DNA of 64,000 bases, from NCBI GenBank assembly GCA_051162045.1, contig JBISDI010000009.1. One strand, written 5' to 3'. The stretch is from Anaerozeibacter quisquiliarum (lineage in GTDB: Bacteria > Bacillota > Clostridia > Christensenellales > Aristaeellaceae). Shown here one piece after another: positions 8,111 to 16,996 of this stretch (within the stretch, counting starts at the first letter, position 1; each line of letters begins with the position of its first letter). Below the pieces are notes generated by a model. It saw only the letters and a program-made list of their open reading frames with translations. It was not told where the DNA came from and did not search any database. Both the position numbers and the translations under genes were made by a program.

Positions 8111-9906
8111 CCCACCCCTTCCTCGTCCCGGATGATCGGGTGCGCGATGGTGACGGTCACGCCGCCCGACTCGTTGATTGCGTAATGCAGAGCGTATTCG
8201 TCGCCGTGGCTGAGCCGGATGCGGTCGTTCACGTTGAAGATGCCGTAGCCGTGGCCCGCGTCCCGCGCGCCGCCGGGCGTGCGCAGCGCCGCGTTTAGCT
8301 GGTCGCACAGCTCGCCCGTCATGCCCGCGCCGTTGTCCCGCACGGTGAGGATCAGCTTGCCGTCCCGTTCGCATGCGCCCACCGCGATGTGCCCGGCGCC
8401 GCGCTTTTGCTTGATGCCGTGATAGATGGCATTCTCCACCAACGGCTGCAGGATCAGCTTGTTCACGCGATCCGACAGGCAATCTTCGTCCGCGTGGATT
8501 TCGTAATCCAGCTTGTCCTCATAGCGCACCTGCTGAATGAACAGGTAGCAGCGCACATGCTCGATCTCCTCGGAAAGCGGGATGACCTCCTTGCCGCGCG
8601 ACAGCCCTATGCGGAACAGCTTGGTGAGCGCGCTCACCATCTGCACGATCTCGATCGCGCCGCGCTCCTCGGCCATCCAGCGGATCGTGTCCAGCGTGTT
8701 GTAGAGAAAGTGCGGTTTGATTTGCGCCTGCAGCGTCTTGACCTCGGCCTCGCGCTTGTTCTTCTGCTCGACGTATACGAGCTGCAAGAGCGAGCGGATC
8801 TTCTCCATCATGTTGTTGAAGCTGGCGGCCAACTGCGCGATCTCGCCGTGGTCGCGCCTGGGCGTGAAGCTCACGTCCAAATTGCCGCGCTCGGTCTCGG
8901 CCATCAGCATTCGCAGCTTCGAAATGGGCCTGGTAAACGAGGCGGAGAAGGTGATCGCCGTCAGCGACGCCACGAGCACCCCCAGCAGCGCGAGCATCAG
9001 CGTGTAGCCCCTGAGCTGCTGCACGGGGCCCAGCACCTCGCCGCTCTTGAACGCGCCCACCGTGCGCCAGCCGGCCAGCCGGGAACGTGTGCTGAACAGC
9101 TGGTAGCGCTCGCCCTTCAGCGTGTGGACGCTGCCCTCCGGCGACTCATCCTCCACCCAGTCGTGCTGGATGCGGTACACGGTGGGGTTGACGGGCGCGT
9201 ACACCACCTGGCCCGCGTCGTCCATCACGAACACATAGCCCGACTTGCCCAGCGTCAAATCTTGGATGTGGTTCTCGATCGCGGACAGGCACATGTCCAC
9301 CATGATGACGCCCAGCACCTCGCCAGTCTCGGGGCCCAATACCGCGCGGGCCACCGACACGATGTCGTCGGCGGACGGGTTGTGGATGTTGCGGATGTTG
9401 CGCCCGATGGGCTTGGAGAGCAGCACGCGCTCGCCGCCCCTTGCGCGCGCGGCCTGATACCAGCCGTCCTGCACCATCGGGTAGCGCGCGATGCGGAACA
9501 TCTCGCTCGAGACGTAGAGGTTGCGCTCGTTGGCGATCAGGATGCCCGAGATCAGCCCCCGGTTCTCTTGGACGAACGGCTGCATCTTGAGCCGGGACGC
9601 GGTCTCGACTTCCACGCGGCTTGGGGCGTAGAAGTCGCTCAGGCACAAGAACTTAAGCACGTCTTCGTCGAGCGAGAGATACGTGATGATCTGATCGACC
9701 GCGCGCAGATTGGCATCGATGTTGGTCTGCACCTGTCGAAGCATCTGGCGCGCGTAGGAGGTGGCCTGCTCGTCAAACGCCTGCGCGTAGAAGTAGTTGC
9801 CGAAGAGGGTGATCGCGATCAGCGGAATGGTGATGAGCAGCACCATCGAAAAGAGCAGCTGCACGCGCAGGCTGCGGAAGACGCCGTGCCTAATCAAGCC
9901 GCGCAT
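8107..9906 (-). CDS. Sensor histidine kinase (YesM family)
   Basis: Membrane sensor of 599 aa. TM1 lies at about residues 15-37, followed by an extracellular Cache-like sensor region (about 38-290), TM2 at about 295-315 and a HAMP segment (TRPISKLRMLMAETERGNLDV). The histidine-kinase domain has His399 in IKPHFLYNTLD. The ATPase part has the N-box LVENAIYHGIKQ and the G-box DNGAGM. AAGGAGGG 7 nt upstream of 9906 sets the start. First gene of a kinase, regulator and anchored-binding-protein operon transcribed from the TTGACG-17-TATCAT promoter just upstream. It should sense a sugar, directly or via the binding protein at 5931-6914. Confidence 0.93.
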   Translation of the reverse strand: MRGLIRHGVFRSLRVQLLFSMVLLITIPLIAITLFGNYFYAQAFDEQATSYARQMLRQVQTNIDANLRAVDQIITYLSLDEDVLKFLCLSDFYAPSRVEVETASRLKMQPFVQENRGLISGILIANERNLYVSSEMFRIARYPMVQDGWYQAARARGGERVLLSKPIGRNIRNIHNPSADDIVSVARAVLGPETGEVLGVIMVDMCLSAIENHIQDLTLGKSGYVFVMDDAGQVVYAPVNPTVYRIQHDWVEDESPEGSVHTLKGERYQLFSTRSRLAGWRTVGAFKSGEVLGPVQQLRGYTLMLALLGVLVASLTAITFSASFTRPISKLRMLMAETERGNLDVSFTPRRDHGEIAQLAASFNNMMEKIRSLLQLVYVEQKNKREAEVKTLQAQIKPHFLYNTLDTIRWMAEERGAIEIVQMVSALTKLFRIGLSRGKEVIPLSEEIEHVRCYLFIQQVRYEDKLDYEIHADEDCLSDRVNKLILQPLVENAIYHGIKQKRGAGHIAVGACERDGKLILTVRDNGAGMTGELCDQLNAALRTPGGARDAGHGYGIFNVNDRIRLSHGDEYALHYAINESGGVTVTIAHPIIRDEEGVG

Positions 9907-9930
9907 GATGCCGCCCTCCTTTTCATTCCC

Positions 9931-9959
9931 ATGATAACCCCGCCGTCCGGCCGCGTCAA
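9931..9959 (-). promoter_or_regulatory. Promoter of the sensor operon
   Basis: Minus strand: -35 TTGACG (9954-9959), 17-nt spacer, -10 TATCAT (9931-9936), 25 nt upstream of the kinase start codon. Confidence 0.7.
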
Positions 9960-10089
9960 GCCAATGCGGGCCGCGGCGCCCAGGAGAATGCGTTGCGGTC
10001 CCGGGCCATTGACAAAGTAAGACGCAGACAACAACGCAGTCCGACGAGCTCACACGCCCACGGGCATGTACCGGGGGCGTGAATGCGAT

Positions 10090-10332
10090 TCCGACAAAGG
10101 GCGGGTCCGCAGACCCGCCCTCAATTCGCAATAGTCGCCCCGGCTCTTCGAGACCGGTGCTCGTTTGCTCATTGGGCTGGCGCCCTCCCTTCCTCGCCCA
10201 CTGAGCGCGGTCGGGCGCGCCCCGACTCATCGTTTCCCGTCCGCCTGCCGCCCGGGAGGCCCTCAGGCCGAGAGGCAGGCGGTCCCTCGGCTCGGAGCAT
10301 TTTTGCCCGCAGGCAAAAAGGGTTCGAGCCTA
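10090..10332. repeat. Hairpin-rich intergenic island between importer and sensor operons
   Basis: The 429-nt gap 9907-10335 holds no gene. Besides the kinase promoter it contains stacked hairpins: GGGCGGGTC/GACCCGCCC (10099-10120), CCGCCTGCC (10241-10249) with GGCAGGCGG (10274-10282), and a nested pair GGCTCG...CGAGCC enclosing TTTTTGCC-cgca-GGCAAAAA next to the binding-protein stop. Similar hairpin islands occur at 21187, 23255 and 30165. Confidence 0.65.
10098..10121 (-). terminator. Terminator of the CUT2 importer operon
   Basis: AGGGCGGGTC and GACCCGCCCT form a perfect 10-bp stem with a 4-nt loop. On the minus strand it is followed by TTTG. It lies downstream of the binding-protein gene. 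Confidence 0.6.
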
Positions 10333-10335
10333 ATC

Positions 10336-11289
10336 TTACTTCCCGCCCATGCGCGCGTAGATTTCGGGCGCGGTCTCGGGCGTGATGGCTTCGGTGCCCA
10401 GCGTGACGATCTTTTCGAGTTCCTTGCCCTCGACCAGCAGCTTGTACGCGCTCTCGATGGCTTCCTTGCCGCCGGTCGGGTAGATCATCGACAGGCTCAG
10501 GCGGCCGTCCATGACCGACTTGATGCCGCCGTCCGGGGTGGGCAGGCCGTCCACGCCCACGAACAGGATGTCCTTCTCGCGGCCGGCATTTTTGGCGGCG
10601 ATGTACGCGCCTTCGGCCATCGGGTCGTTGAGCGCGAAGAACAGGTCGATCTCGTCGTTGGACTGCAGCATCTGCTCGGCGACGGTAATCGCCTTTTCGC
10701 GCAGCCAGTCGGCGTTGTCGGCGGCGATGATTTCAAGCTTCGGGTTGTCTTTGATGCCCTCGCGAAAGCCGTTGTCGCGGTCGATGCCGCCGGACGTGCC
10801 CTCGAGGCCCTTGATCTCGCAGATCTTGCCGCCGTCCTTGAGCAGCACATTCGCCACGTACTTGCCGCACTCGCGGCCGATCAGCACGTTGTCCGCGCCG
10901 ATGAACTGGGTGTAGCTGTCGCCCTCGATCTTGCGGTCGAGCAGGATGACCGGGATGCCCGCCTCGTAGGCCTTCTTGACCACGGCGGTCAGCGGCACCG
11001 CCTCGTTGGGCGAGGTAATCAAGAGGTCAACGCCCATCTGGATGAAGTTCTCGATGTCGGCGATCTGCTTGTTGTTGTCCTGCGCGGCGTCCGAATAGAT
11101 GACCTCGAACATCGGGTAGTCCTTGGCGGCGGCGGCGATCTGGTCGTTCATGGCCACGCGCCAAGGCTCGCCCAGGTTGCACTGCGCCATGCCGATCACG
11201 TACTTATCCTTCTGCTCGGCCGCGCCCGCGACCGCGCAGACGCCGAGCGCCAGAACCAGAACCAACAGGATCGATAGAGCCTTCCTCAT
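10336..11289 (-). CDS. Sugar ABC transporter substrate-binding protein (CUT2, RbsB-like)
   Basis: Secreted sugar receptor of 317 aa. Signal peptide residues 1-24 (MRKALSILLVLVLALG, then VAGA/A cleavage). The only cysteine in the leader (Cys18) is not in a lipobox. The mature domain has the ribose/galactose-binding fold: IGMAQCNLGEPW, then LLITSPNEAVPLTAV, VILLDRKIEGD, GTSGGIDRDNGF and FVGVDGLPTPDGG. It is the last gene of the ATPase, permease, binding-protein operon (47-nt gap after the permease). The paralogue at 5931-6914 is the membrane-anchored version, so both probably bind one ligand. Sugar identity cannot be read from sequence. Confidence 0.92.
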   Translation of the reverse strand: MRKALSILLVLVLALGVCAVAGAAEQKDKYVIGMAQCNLGEPWRVAMNDQIAAAAKDYPMFEVIYSDAAQDNNKQIADIENFIQMGVDLLITSPNEAVPLTAVVKKAYEAGIPVILLDRKIEGDSYTQFIGADNVLIGRECGKYVANVLLKDGGKICEIKGLEGTSGGIDRDNGFREGIKDNPKLEIIAADNADWLREKAITVAEQMLQSNDEIDLFFALNDPMAEGAYIAAKNAGREKDILFVGVDGLPTPDGGIKSVMDGRLSLSMIYPTGGKEAIESAYKLLVEGKELEKIVTLGTEAITPETAPEIYARMGGK

Positions 11290-11336
11290 GTTGCTGCCTC
11301 CCTTTTTGATTATGAAAACCCCCGTACGCAGGGTCG

Positions 11337-12305
11337 TCATTCCTTTTTCCGGTCGGCCTGCGCGAATACGGCCACGATGATAAGTAGGCCCTTGACCACG
11401 AGCTGCAAGTTCGAATTCACGCCCTTGAGGCCCAGCATGTTGTCGAGCAGGCCCATGATCAGCGCGCCGACCAGCGTGCCGATGATCGTGCCCTTGCCGC
11501 CCGCGAGCGAGGTGCCGCCGATGGCGACCGCCGCGACGGCGTTCAGCTCGTAGCCGATGCCGTCGTTGGGCCCGCCCTGGTAGGTCTGCGCGGCGTGAAT
11601 CATGCCGGCCAGTGCCGCCAGCATCCCGCACAGCATGAACGCGATGGTCTTGACGCGGTTTACGCTGATGCCAGACAGGTGAGCCGCGGTGGCGTTGCCG
11701 CCGATGGCGTAGATCTGCCGCCCGAAGCGCGTCTTGCCCATGACGATGTAGAACACGACGATCAGCACGAGGAAGATGACCGCCGGAACCGGCACCACGT
11801 CCCACAACCGGGCCTGCAACCACTCGAACTCAGGCGCGGCCCGGCCCTCGCCGTAGCCGTAGGACAGCGGGATGCCGATGCCGTTCGCCCAGAACCGCGC
11901 AAGCCCGCGCGCGATGTTCATCGAGGCCAGCGTCGCGATGAACGCCTGAATCTTCATGCGCGTGGTGACCGTGCCGTTGAAGAGGCCGTATACCGCGCCA
12001 ATGCCGAGGCTTACAAGCACCGCGGGCACGAACGGCAATCCGTTCTGCACCAGCAGCGCGGCACTGCCGGTGCTGACCAGGCCCAGGACCGAACCCACCG
12101 ACAGATCGATGTCGCCGAGCAGCACGATCATCGTCATGCCGATGGCGATGATGCCGTTTTCCGAGACCGCGCGCAGCACGTTCATGAAGTTGCTGATGTC
12201 CAGGAAGGTGTTGCGGCCCTTGTTGTTCACGCAGATGATCGACGCGATGACGAAGATCGCGATCAGCGCGATGTAGCTCTGGAACCGCTTCAGGAACTTG
12301 CCCAT
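11337..12305 (-). CDS. Sugar ABC transporter permease (CUT2, RbsC-like)
   Basis: Polytopic inner-membrane channel subunit of 322 aa with about 9-10 hydrophobic segments. The family hallmarks are GMTMIVLLGDIDLSVGSVL near residue 60, FIATLASMNIARG, TRFGRQIYAIGGNATAAHLSGI near 195-215 and AVAAVAIGGTSLAGGKGT near 245, which carries the ATPase-contact region. It lies 6 nt after the ATPase gene and works with it and the downstream binding protein to import a monosaccharide. Confidence 0.93.
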   Translation of the reverse strand: MGKFLKRFQSYIALIAIFVIASIICVNNKGRNTFLDISNFMNVLRAVSENGIIAIGMTMIVLLGDIDLSVGSVLGLVSTGSAALLVQNGLPFVPAVLVSLGIGAVYGLFNGTVTTRMKIQAFIATLASMNIARGLARFWANGIGIPLSYGYGEGRAAPEFEWLQARLWDVVPVPAVIFLVLIVVFYIVMGKTRFGRQIYAIGGNATAAHLSGISVNRVKTIAFMLCGMLAALAGMIHAAQTYQGGPNDGIGYELNAVAAVAIGGTSLAGGKGTIIGTLVGALIMGLLDNMLGLKGVNSNLQLVVKGLLIIVAVFAQADRKKE

Positions 12306-12311
12306 ACGCGT

Positions 12312-13829
12312 CTAAGCACCTTCCTCTCTCCGGGTGGCGGCGCTGAGCAGCCTCTCCTGCGTCGCCTGGTTTTTCGTGAATTCGCCGGTGATCCGCCCTT
12401 CGCAGATCGTGAGGATCCGGTCGGAAATGCCGATCAGCTCGGGCAGTTCCGAGGAGATCACCACGATGCCCATGCCGCCCGCGGCCAGATGGTTGATTAG
12501 CTGGTAGATTTCCGCCTTCGCGCCCACGTCGATGCCGCGCGTGGGCTCGTCCAGCAGCAGCACCTTGGGATTCGTAATCAGCCAGCGCCCGAGCACCACC
12601 TTTTGCTGGTTGCCGCCGGACAGCGTCTCGCAGAGCGCGTTGTAGCCGGGCGCCTTGATGCGCATGCCCCGCATCTGCCCGTCCCAGTCCCGCTTCTCAC
12701 TCGCATTGTCCATGAACCCGAGGATTGAATACCGCTTTAAGAGCGGCAGCGACATGTTCTCGCCGATCGAGCGCGGCAGCACCAGCCCCTTGCCCTTTCG
12801 GTCCTCGGTGGCGAACGAGATGCCCTGCGCGATGGCGTCCCTGGGCGAGCGCACGGCGGCCTTCCTGCCCTCGATGTACACCTCGCCCGTCATATCGGCG
12901 GGGTGCAGGCCGAACAGCGACTCGAACAGCTCGCTGCGGCCCGACCCTAACAGGCCCGCGATGCCCAGCACCTCGCCGCGCCTGAGCGCAAATGAGATGT
13001 CCTTCAGCGTGCGGCGGAACCCGCCGCCGTTTCTCAGGCACAGGTTCTCGACGCGCAGCACCTCATCGCCGAGGGCCGAGTGCTGCTTGGGGTACACGTC
13101 CTTGATCTCGCGCCCGACCATCATGGAAATGACCTGGTCGCGGCTCGCCGCCCGCGCGTCGACGGTGCCGATGAACCGGCCGTCGCGCAGCACGGTCAGC
13201 CGGTCGGCGACGGCGAATACCTCTTCCATGCGGTGGGTGATGTAGATGATGCCGACGCCCTCCGCGGTTAGGCGGCGGATCACGGAAAACAGTTTTTCGG
13301 ACTCCTGCTCGGAGATGGCCGACGTCGGCTCGTCCATGATAAGAATCCGCGCGTTCAGCGACAGCGCCTTGGCGATCTCCACCATCTGCTGCTCGCCCAC
13401 GCGCAGCGACATGACCTTTGCGCCGGGCCGTATGTCGAGATGCAGCATGTCCAGATAGGTTTGCGCCATCCGCTCCATGCGCCTTTTTTGGATGAAGCCC
13501 GCTTTATTCGTTACTTCCCGGCCGATGAACATGTTCTCGGCCACGCTCATCTCCCTGACCAACTGCAATTCCTGATGGATTTTGGCGATGCCCGCCTCGC
13601 GCGCCTGCAAGGGGCTTGAAAAGACCCTGCGCTCGCCGCCGATGCGTATCTCGCCGTCGTAGTGAAGCAGCGCGCCGCTGAGCACGTTCATCAGCGTGGA
13701 CTTGCCCGCCCCGTTTTCGCCCATCAGCGCCAGCACTTCGCCCGCGCGCAGTTCGATGCTCACGTCCTCAAGCGCCCGCACCGCCCCGAAACGCTTGCCG
13801 ATCCGCGTCATGCGCAGGAGCGGTTCCAT
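12312..13829 (-). CDS. Sugar ABC transporter ATP-binding protein (CUT2, RbsA/MglA-like)
   Basis: Fused double ATPase of 505 aa. NBD1: Walker A GENGAGKST (residues 36-44), signature LRVGEQQM, Walker B ILIMDEPTSA. NBD2: degenerate P-loop GLLGSGRSEL, signature LSGGNQQK and an intact second Walker B in VLLLDEPTRG. The degenerate second P-loop is normal for this family. GGAGGTGG precedes the ATG. First gene of the operon, driven by an extended -10 promoter. It is a useful reference for the paralogue at 32894-34375, which has lost the second Walker B. Confidence 0.94.
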   Translation of the reverse strand: MEPLLRMTRIGKRFGAVRALEDVSIELRAGEVLALMGENGAGKSTLMNVLSGALLHYDGEIRIGGERRVFSSPLQAREAGIAKIHQELQLVREMSVAENMFIGREVTNKAGFIQKRRMERMAQTYLDMLHLDIRPGAKVMSLRVGEQQMVEIAKALSLNARILIMDEPTSAISEQESEKLFSVIRRLTAEGVGIIYITHRMEEVFAVADRLTVLRDGRFIGTVDARAASRDQVISMMVGREIKDVYPKQHSALGDEVLRVENLCLRNGGGFRRTLKDISFALRRGEVLGIAGLLGSGRSELFESLFGLHPADMTGEVYIEGRKAAVRSPRDAIAQGISFATEDRKGKGLVLPRSIGENMSLPLLKRYSILGFMDNASEKRDWDGQMRGMRIKAPGYNALCETLSGGNQQKVVLGRWLITNPKVLLLDEPTRGIDVGAKAEIYQLINHLAAGGMGIVVISSELPELIGISDRILTICEGRITGEFTKNQATQERLLSAATRREEGA

Positions 13830-13853
13830 AGCGCCACCTCCAATCTTGCCGTC

Positions 13854-13862
13854 ATTATACCA
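13854..13862 (-). promoter_or_regulatory. Extended -10 promoter of the CUT2 importer operon
   Basis: Minus strand TGGTATAAT (TGn plus TATAAT), 24 nt upstream of the ATPase start. No recognisable -35 box lies 16-18 nt further up, which is consistent with activation by the AraC-type regulator. Confidence 0.6.
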
Positions 13863-13914
13863 TTTCCCGAATGGGGAAGGACGTTCGATTTTCCTGAAAA
13901 ACCTTTCAAATTTG

Positions 13915-13954
13915 GCACCAAAAAGGAAAAGGGTGCGACGGATGCCGCACCCTT
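13915..13954 (-). terminator. Intrinsic terminator after the small ORF and beta-mannosidase
   Basis: AAGGGTGCG (13929-13937) pairs perfectly with CGCACCCTT (13946-13954). Read on the minus strand the stem is followed by a T-rich tract (TTCCTTTTTGG). It lies 18 nt past the small gene ending at 13973. Confidence 0.85.
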
Positions 13955-13972
13955 CCCTGCAAACCCGCCTCT

Positions 13973-14176
13973 TTACGCCGCCCTGGGAAGCGCCGCCGGG
14001 ATGATGTCCTGTTCGCGCAGGCCGTCGGCGTTGATGGACCGGATGTTGGGCGTGCGCACGCCCTCGCCCGGATCCTGCACGTACACGCGGATCGGGTCGC
14101 GCACGGCCGGGGTCGGCGGGATATCGGCGGCCGCGAATCTATCGCGGTTGTACGGCCGGCGAGACGGGGTACGCAT
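13973..14176 (-). CDS. Small hypothetical protein (67 aa)
   Basis: A short basic protein, not recognised. It is accepted as real because AAGGAGG sits 7-8 nt before the ATG at 14176 and a strong intrinsic terminator follows the stop codon. It has no signal peptide or transmembrane segment. It is rich in Arg and Pro, with a DPIRVYV stretch and GVRTPNIRSI near residue 40. It lies 91 nt after the beta-mannosidase gene on the same strand and probably shares its transcript. It could be a small regulator or a remnant of a larger gene. Confidence 0.5.
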   Translation of the reverse strand: MRTPSRRPYNRDRFAAADIPPTPAVRDPIRVYVQDPGEGVRTPNIRSINADGLREQDIIPAALPRAA

Positions 14177-14267
14177 GCCGATCCCTCCTTTTAGTTAAGC
14201 CGCGGTGCGCGTCGCGCGTTTGGCCGGCGATACCATGCCATTTTGCGCGGAGAAAATATGCGCAGGT

Positions 14268-16709
14268 TCACCTTATGTCGTAGACGCTTCGGACCGAGAA
14301 CCGCGTGGGCGCGCCGCGCAGGATTTTCACGGTCCGGCTGTCGGCGTTCAGGTCGAAGAAGTTGTCGGAGAACAGGCAGTCGCCGTCGTCGCAGAGGATC
14401 TCGACGCCCTTCGCGTAGGCGCGGGCGGCGACCGTGATTTCGTCGCCGTTCACCGACAGGGTAAGCCGCGGGTCGAGAAACTCGAAGTGTTTGGGCGGGC
14501 AGAACAGCGCCGTGCCGCCCGAGACCCACGCCCCGTCCAGGAACAGGTCGTAGGAGACGTAGCCGGCCCTAAGCGGAGCTTCCGGGAACGCCCGCTCGTC
14601 GAGCCACCGGGCGGAAAGGGCGGGCACAAAGACCGCCTGCTCGCCCGACTCGATCACCGAGGCGTCCGGCGCGCGCAGCGCCCACCTAACGTGCGCGCGC
14701 ACGGCGTCCATCGTCTCGTTGGAAACGTTCAGCCGCATGGACTTCACAACCTCGTTGGGCTCGGCGTTGACATTGGCGTTCTGGGTCGAAACGCCCTCCT
14801 CCTGGCAGGACAGGAGCACCGGCGCGAAGAAGCGCTTCGCCGCGTAGTGCAGCGCCTTCCAGCGGCCGAAGTAGTCGATCGACGCCCAGGAAGCCACCGG
14901 CCAGCAGTCGTTGAGCTGCCAGTAGATCGCGCCCATGCAGCGGCCGCGGTGCCGCCGCCAGTGCTCGACGCCGCAGCGGATCGCTTCCATTTGTAAAAGC
15001 TGCGAGGCGTACGAAAGCAGATCCAGCGTGCCCGGGTACAGGAAGGTCTGCGCAAGGTAGGCGAGGATCTTGCCGTTGGCGGCGTCGTTGCGCTGATGCT
15101 TCTCCATCACGTAGGAGAAGGCGTTGCGGTCTCCGGGCAGCGTGAAGGACTCGATCGTCTTCATCGAAGGGAACGACTGGAAGCCGAACTCCGACGCGTA
15201 GCGGAAGAAGAACTTGCGGTACTCGGTGAACGGCTTGCCGCCGTGCCACACGTCCCAGTAGTGCACGTCGCCCCGGTTCTCGTCGTTGGGATTGTCGAAG
15301 CCGCCGCCCGAGGAGGGCGAGGCCGGCCAGTAGAAGGTGTCGGGGTCGACCGTCCGGAGCGCCTTCGGGATGATGTACTCGAACATGCGGATATAGTCGG
15401 CCTTTTGCTTCGGGGTATTGACCCATAGGCCCTGGGCTACGAATTGCTCCATCTCGTTGTTGCCGCACCACAGCCCCAGCGAGGCGTGGTGGCGCAGCCG
15501 GCGCGCATTATCGAACACCTCATGGCGGATGTTGTCCTCAAACGCGTCGGTCAGCTCGTACACGGCGCAGGCGAACATAAAGTCCTGCCAGACGACGAGG
15601 CCCAGCTCGTCGCAGATGTCGTAGAACCAGTCGTCCGGATAGTAGCCGCCGCCCCACACGCGAATGGCGTTGAAGTGGGCGAGCGCCGCGTCCGTAAGCA
15701 GCAGCCGGGTGCGCTCCGGCGTCACGCGGCCGAGCAGGTTGTCCTCGGGGATGTAGTCCGCGCCCATCGCGAAGATTTGCACCCCGTTGACCTCGGTGGC
15801 AAACGATTCGCCCCATTGATCCTTCTCGCGGCGCATGGTCAGGGTGCGCAGGCCGATGCGCCCTCTCCAGCGATCCACTTCCCGCCCGCCCGCGCAGAGC
15901 GCCGCCGACACCTCGTACAGCGGCTGCGCGCCATAGCCGTTCGGCCACCAAAGCGCGGGTTCGTCGATCAGGATGGGGGAGCCGTCGGAAACGTAGGCGC
16001 GCCCGTCCGGCGCGGTCACGCTGATCTTGACGGAGAAATCGTCCTCGCCGCAGGCGCACAGCCCGGTGAAGCTGTTGATTTCCGGCGTGAAGTCAAGCGT
16101 CACCCGCCCGTCCGCGTGCGCCTGATGGACCCGTACCGATGAAAGCCGGGCCCGGTCCACCACATGCACCTTCACGCCGCGGAAGATGCCCGCGTCGGGC
16201 AGCCGCGCTCCCCAGTCCCAGCCGAACATGTAGTGGGCCTTGCGCAGGTGCGGGAAACCCTCGGTCGCGTCCGAGGAGCCGTCGGCCCTGACCTGCCGGT
16301 AGGCCTCGCGGATATACTTGAGCGGCGAAGAGAGCCGAACCTCGAGCGTGTTGGGGCCCTCCTTCGCCAGGTGCTTAACGTCGAAGGTCCAACTGCGGTG
16401 CATGTTGTCGCACCGGCCCACGAATGCTTCGTTCAGCGTGACGGCGGCCAGCGTGTCCAGGCCCTCGAACTCGAGCAGCAGCGCGTCGCCCCGCAAATCC
16501 TCGGCCGTAAGCGGAAAGTGCCTGCGGTAAATGTAGTCGTCGTTCATCAACTCGAACGCGTTCAACTCGTTGTCCCGGTAAAACGGGTCGTCCATCCGGC
16601 CTTCATTCATCAGCGTCTGGTAGACGGTGCCGGGTACGACGGCATGGAACCAGCCGTCGCCTTGGGCGGCGCGCATCGTCCACGCGCCGTTTAATGAGAT
16701 CGTCCTCAT
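14268..16709 (-). CDS. Beta-mannosidase (glycoside hydrolase family 2)
   Basis: Cytoplasmic exo-glycosidase releasing mannose from the non-reducing end of beta-mannosides, 813 aa, as expected for the family. The N-terminal sugar-binding domain (about 1-165) includes GWDWGARLPDAGIFR. An immunoglobulin-like domain and the TIM barrel follow, with the acid/base Glu419 in WCGNNEMEQ and nucleophile Glu507 in ASEFGFQS. The motif IRVWGGGYYPDDWFYD is typical of beta-mannosidases rather than beta-galactosidases. No signal peptide, so it acts on imported oligosaccharides. Divergent from the Opp-type importer operon that ends in a GH3 enzyme, forming one beta-mannan or related glycan locus. Confidence 0.92.
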   Translation of the reverse strand: MRTISLNGAWTMRAAQGDGWFHAVVPGTVYQTLMNEGRMDDPFYRDNELNAFELMNDDYIYRRHFPLTAEDLRGDALLLEFEGLDTLAAVTLNEAFVGRCDNMHRSWTFDVKHLAKEGPNTLEVRLSSPLKYIREAYRQVRADGSSDATEGFPHLRKAHYMFGWDWGARLPDAGIFRGVKVHVVDRARLSSVRVHQAHADGRVTLDFTPEINSFTGLCACGEDDFSVKISVTAPDGRAYVSDGSPILIDEPALWWPNGYGAQPLYEVSAALCAGGREVDRWRGRIGLRTLTMRREKDQWGESFATEVNGVQIFAMGADYIPEDNLLGRVTPERTRLLLTDAALAHFNAIRVWGGGYYPDDWFYDICDELGLVVWQDFMFACAVYELTDAFEDNIRHEVFDNARRLRHHASLGLWCGNNEMEQFVAQGLWVNTPKQKADYIRMFEYIIPKALRTVDPDTFYWPASPSSGGGFDNPNDENRGDVHYWDVWHGGKPFTEYRKFFFRYASEFGFQSFPSMKTIESFTLPGDRNAFSYVMEKHQRNDAANGKILAYLAQTFLYPGTLDLLSYASQLLQMEAIRCGVEHWRRHRGRCMGAIYWQLNDCWPVASWASIDYFGRWKALHYAAKRFFAPVLLSCQEEGVSTQNANVNAEPNEVVKSMRLNVSNETMDAVRAHVRWALRAPDASVIESGEQAVFVPALSARWLDERAFPEAPLRAGYVSYDLFLDGAWVSGGTALFCPPKHFEFLDPRLTLSVNGDEITVAARAYAKGVEILCDDGDCLFSDNFFDLNADSRTVKILRGAPTRFSVRSVYDIR

Positions 16710-16740
16710 GCTTTTCTCCTTTTACGCGTTGCTGCCTTTC

Positions 16741-16770
16741 AGTTTACCACTTTACCCCCCCTTTTGTCAC
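16741..16770 (-). promoter_or_regulatory. Candidate promoter of beta-mannosidase
   Basis: Minus strand GTGACA (16765-16770), 18-nt spacer, TAAACT (16741-16746), 31 nt upstream of the start codon. Weaker than the divergent promoter. Confidence 0.45.
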
Positions 16771-16808
16771 CTGCCCGCACAAATGTCCTGAAAATCTGGT
16801 AAAAAACG

Positions 16809-16837
16809 TTGACAGTAGTTGGGGACGGTGTTATACT
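16809..16837 (+). promoter_or_regulatory. Strong promoter of the Opp-type importer operon
   Basis: TTGACA (16809-16814), exactly 17 nt, TATACT (16832-16837). The untranslated leader to the ATG at 16997 is about 150 nt. Confidence 0.8.
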
Positions 16838-16888
16838 GGGGTAAATAATCCTACAACGCGCTGTCGGCGCGAGATTTTTTGGCGGAAC

Positions 16889-16902
16889 CGAAACCGTTTT
16901 CG
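16889..16902. promoter_or_regulatory. Near-palindrome in the oppA leader, candidate LacI-type operator
   Basis: CGAAACCGTTTTCG has CGAAA and TTTCG-type half-sites around a CG-containing centre, the usual style of LacI-family operators. It lies about 45 nt downstream of the expected transcript start. No LacI gene adjoins the locus. Confidence 0.35.
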
Positions 16903-16996
16903 CTCTGGCGGCGGCGCATTGGGCCCGGCTCGGCATTTGGATGGGTTTTTGGCCCGTTGGGTCATAAGATCATTTCATTGATGGAGGGATTGGATC

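Noticed and set aside
10090..10332. CRISPR array or tandem repeat array
   Set aside because: The stems differ in sequence and spacing and there is no constant repeat with unique spacers.
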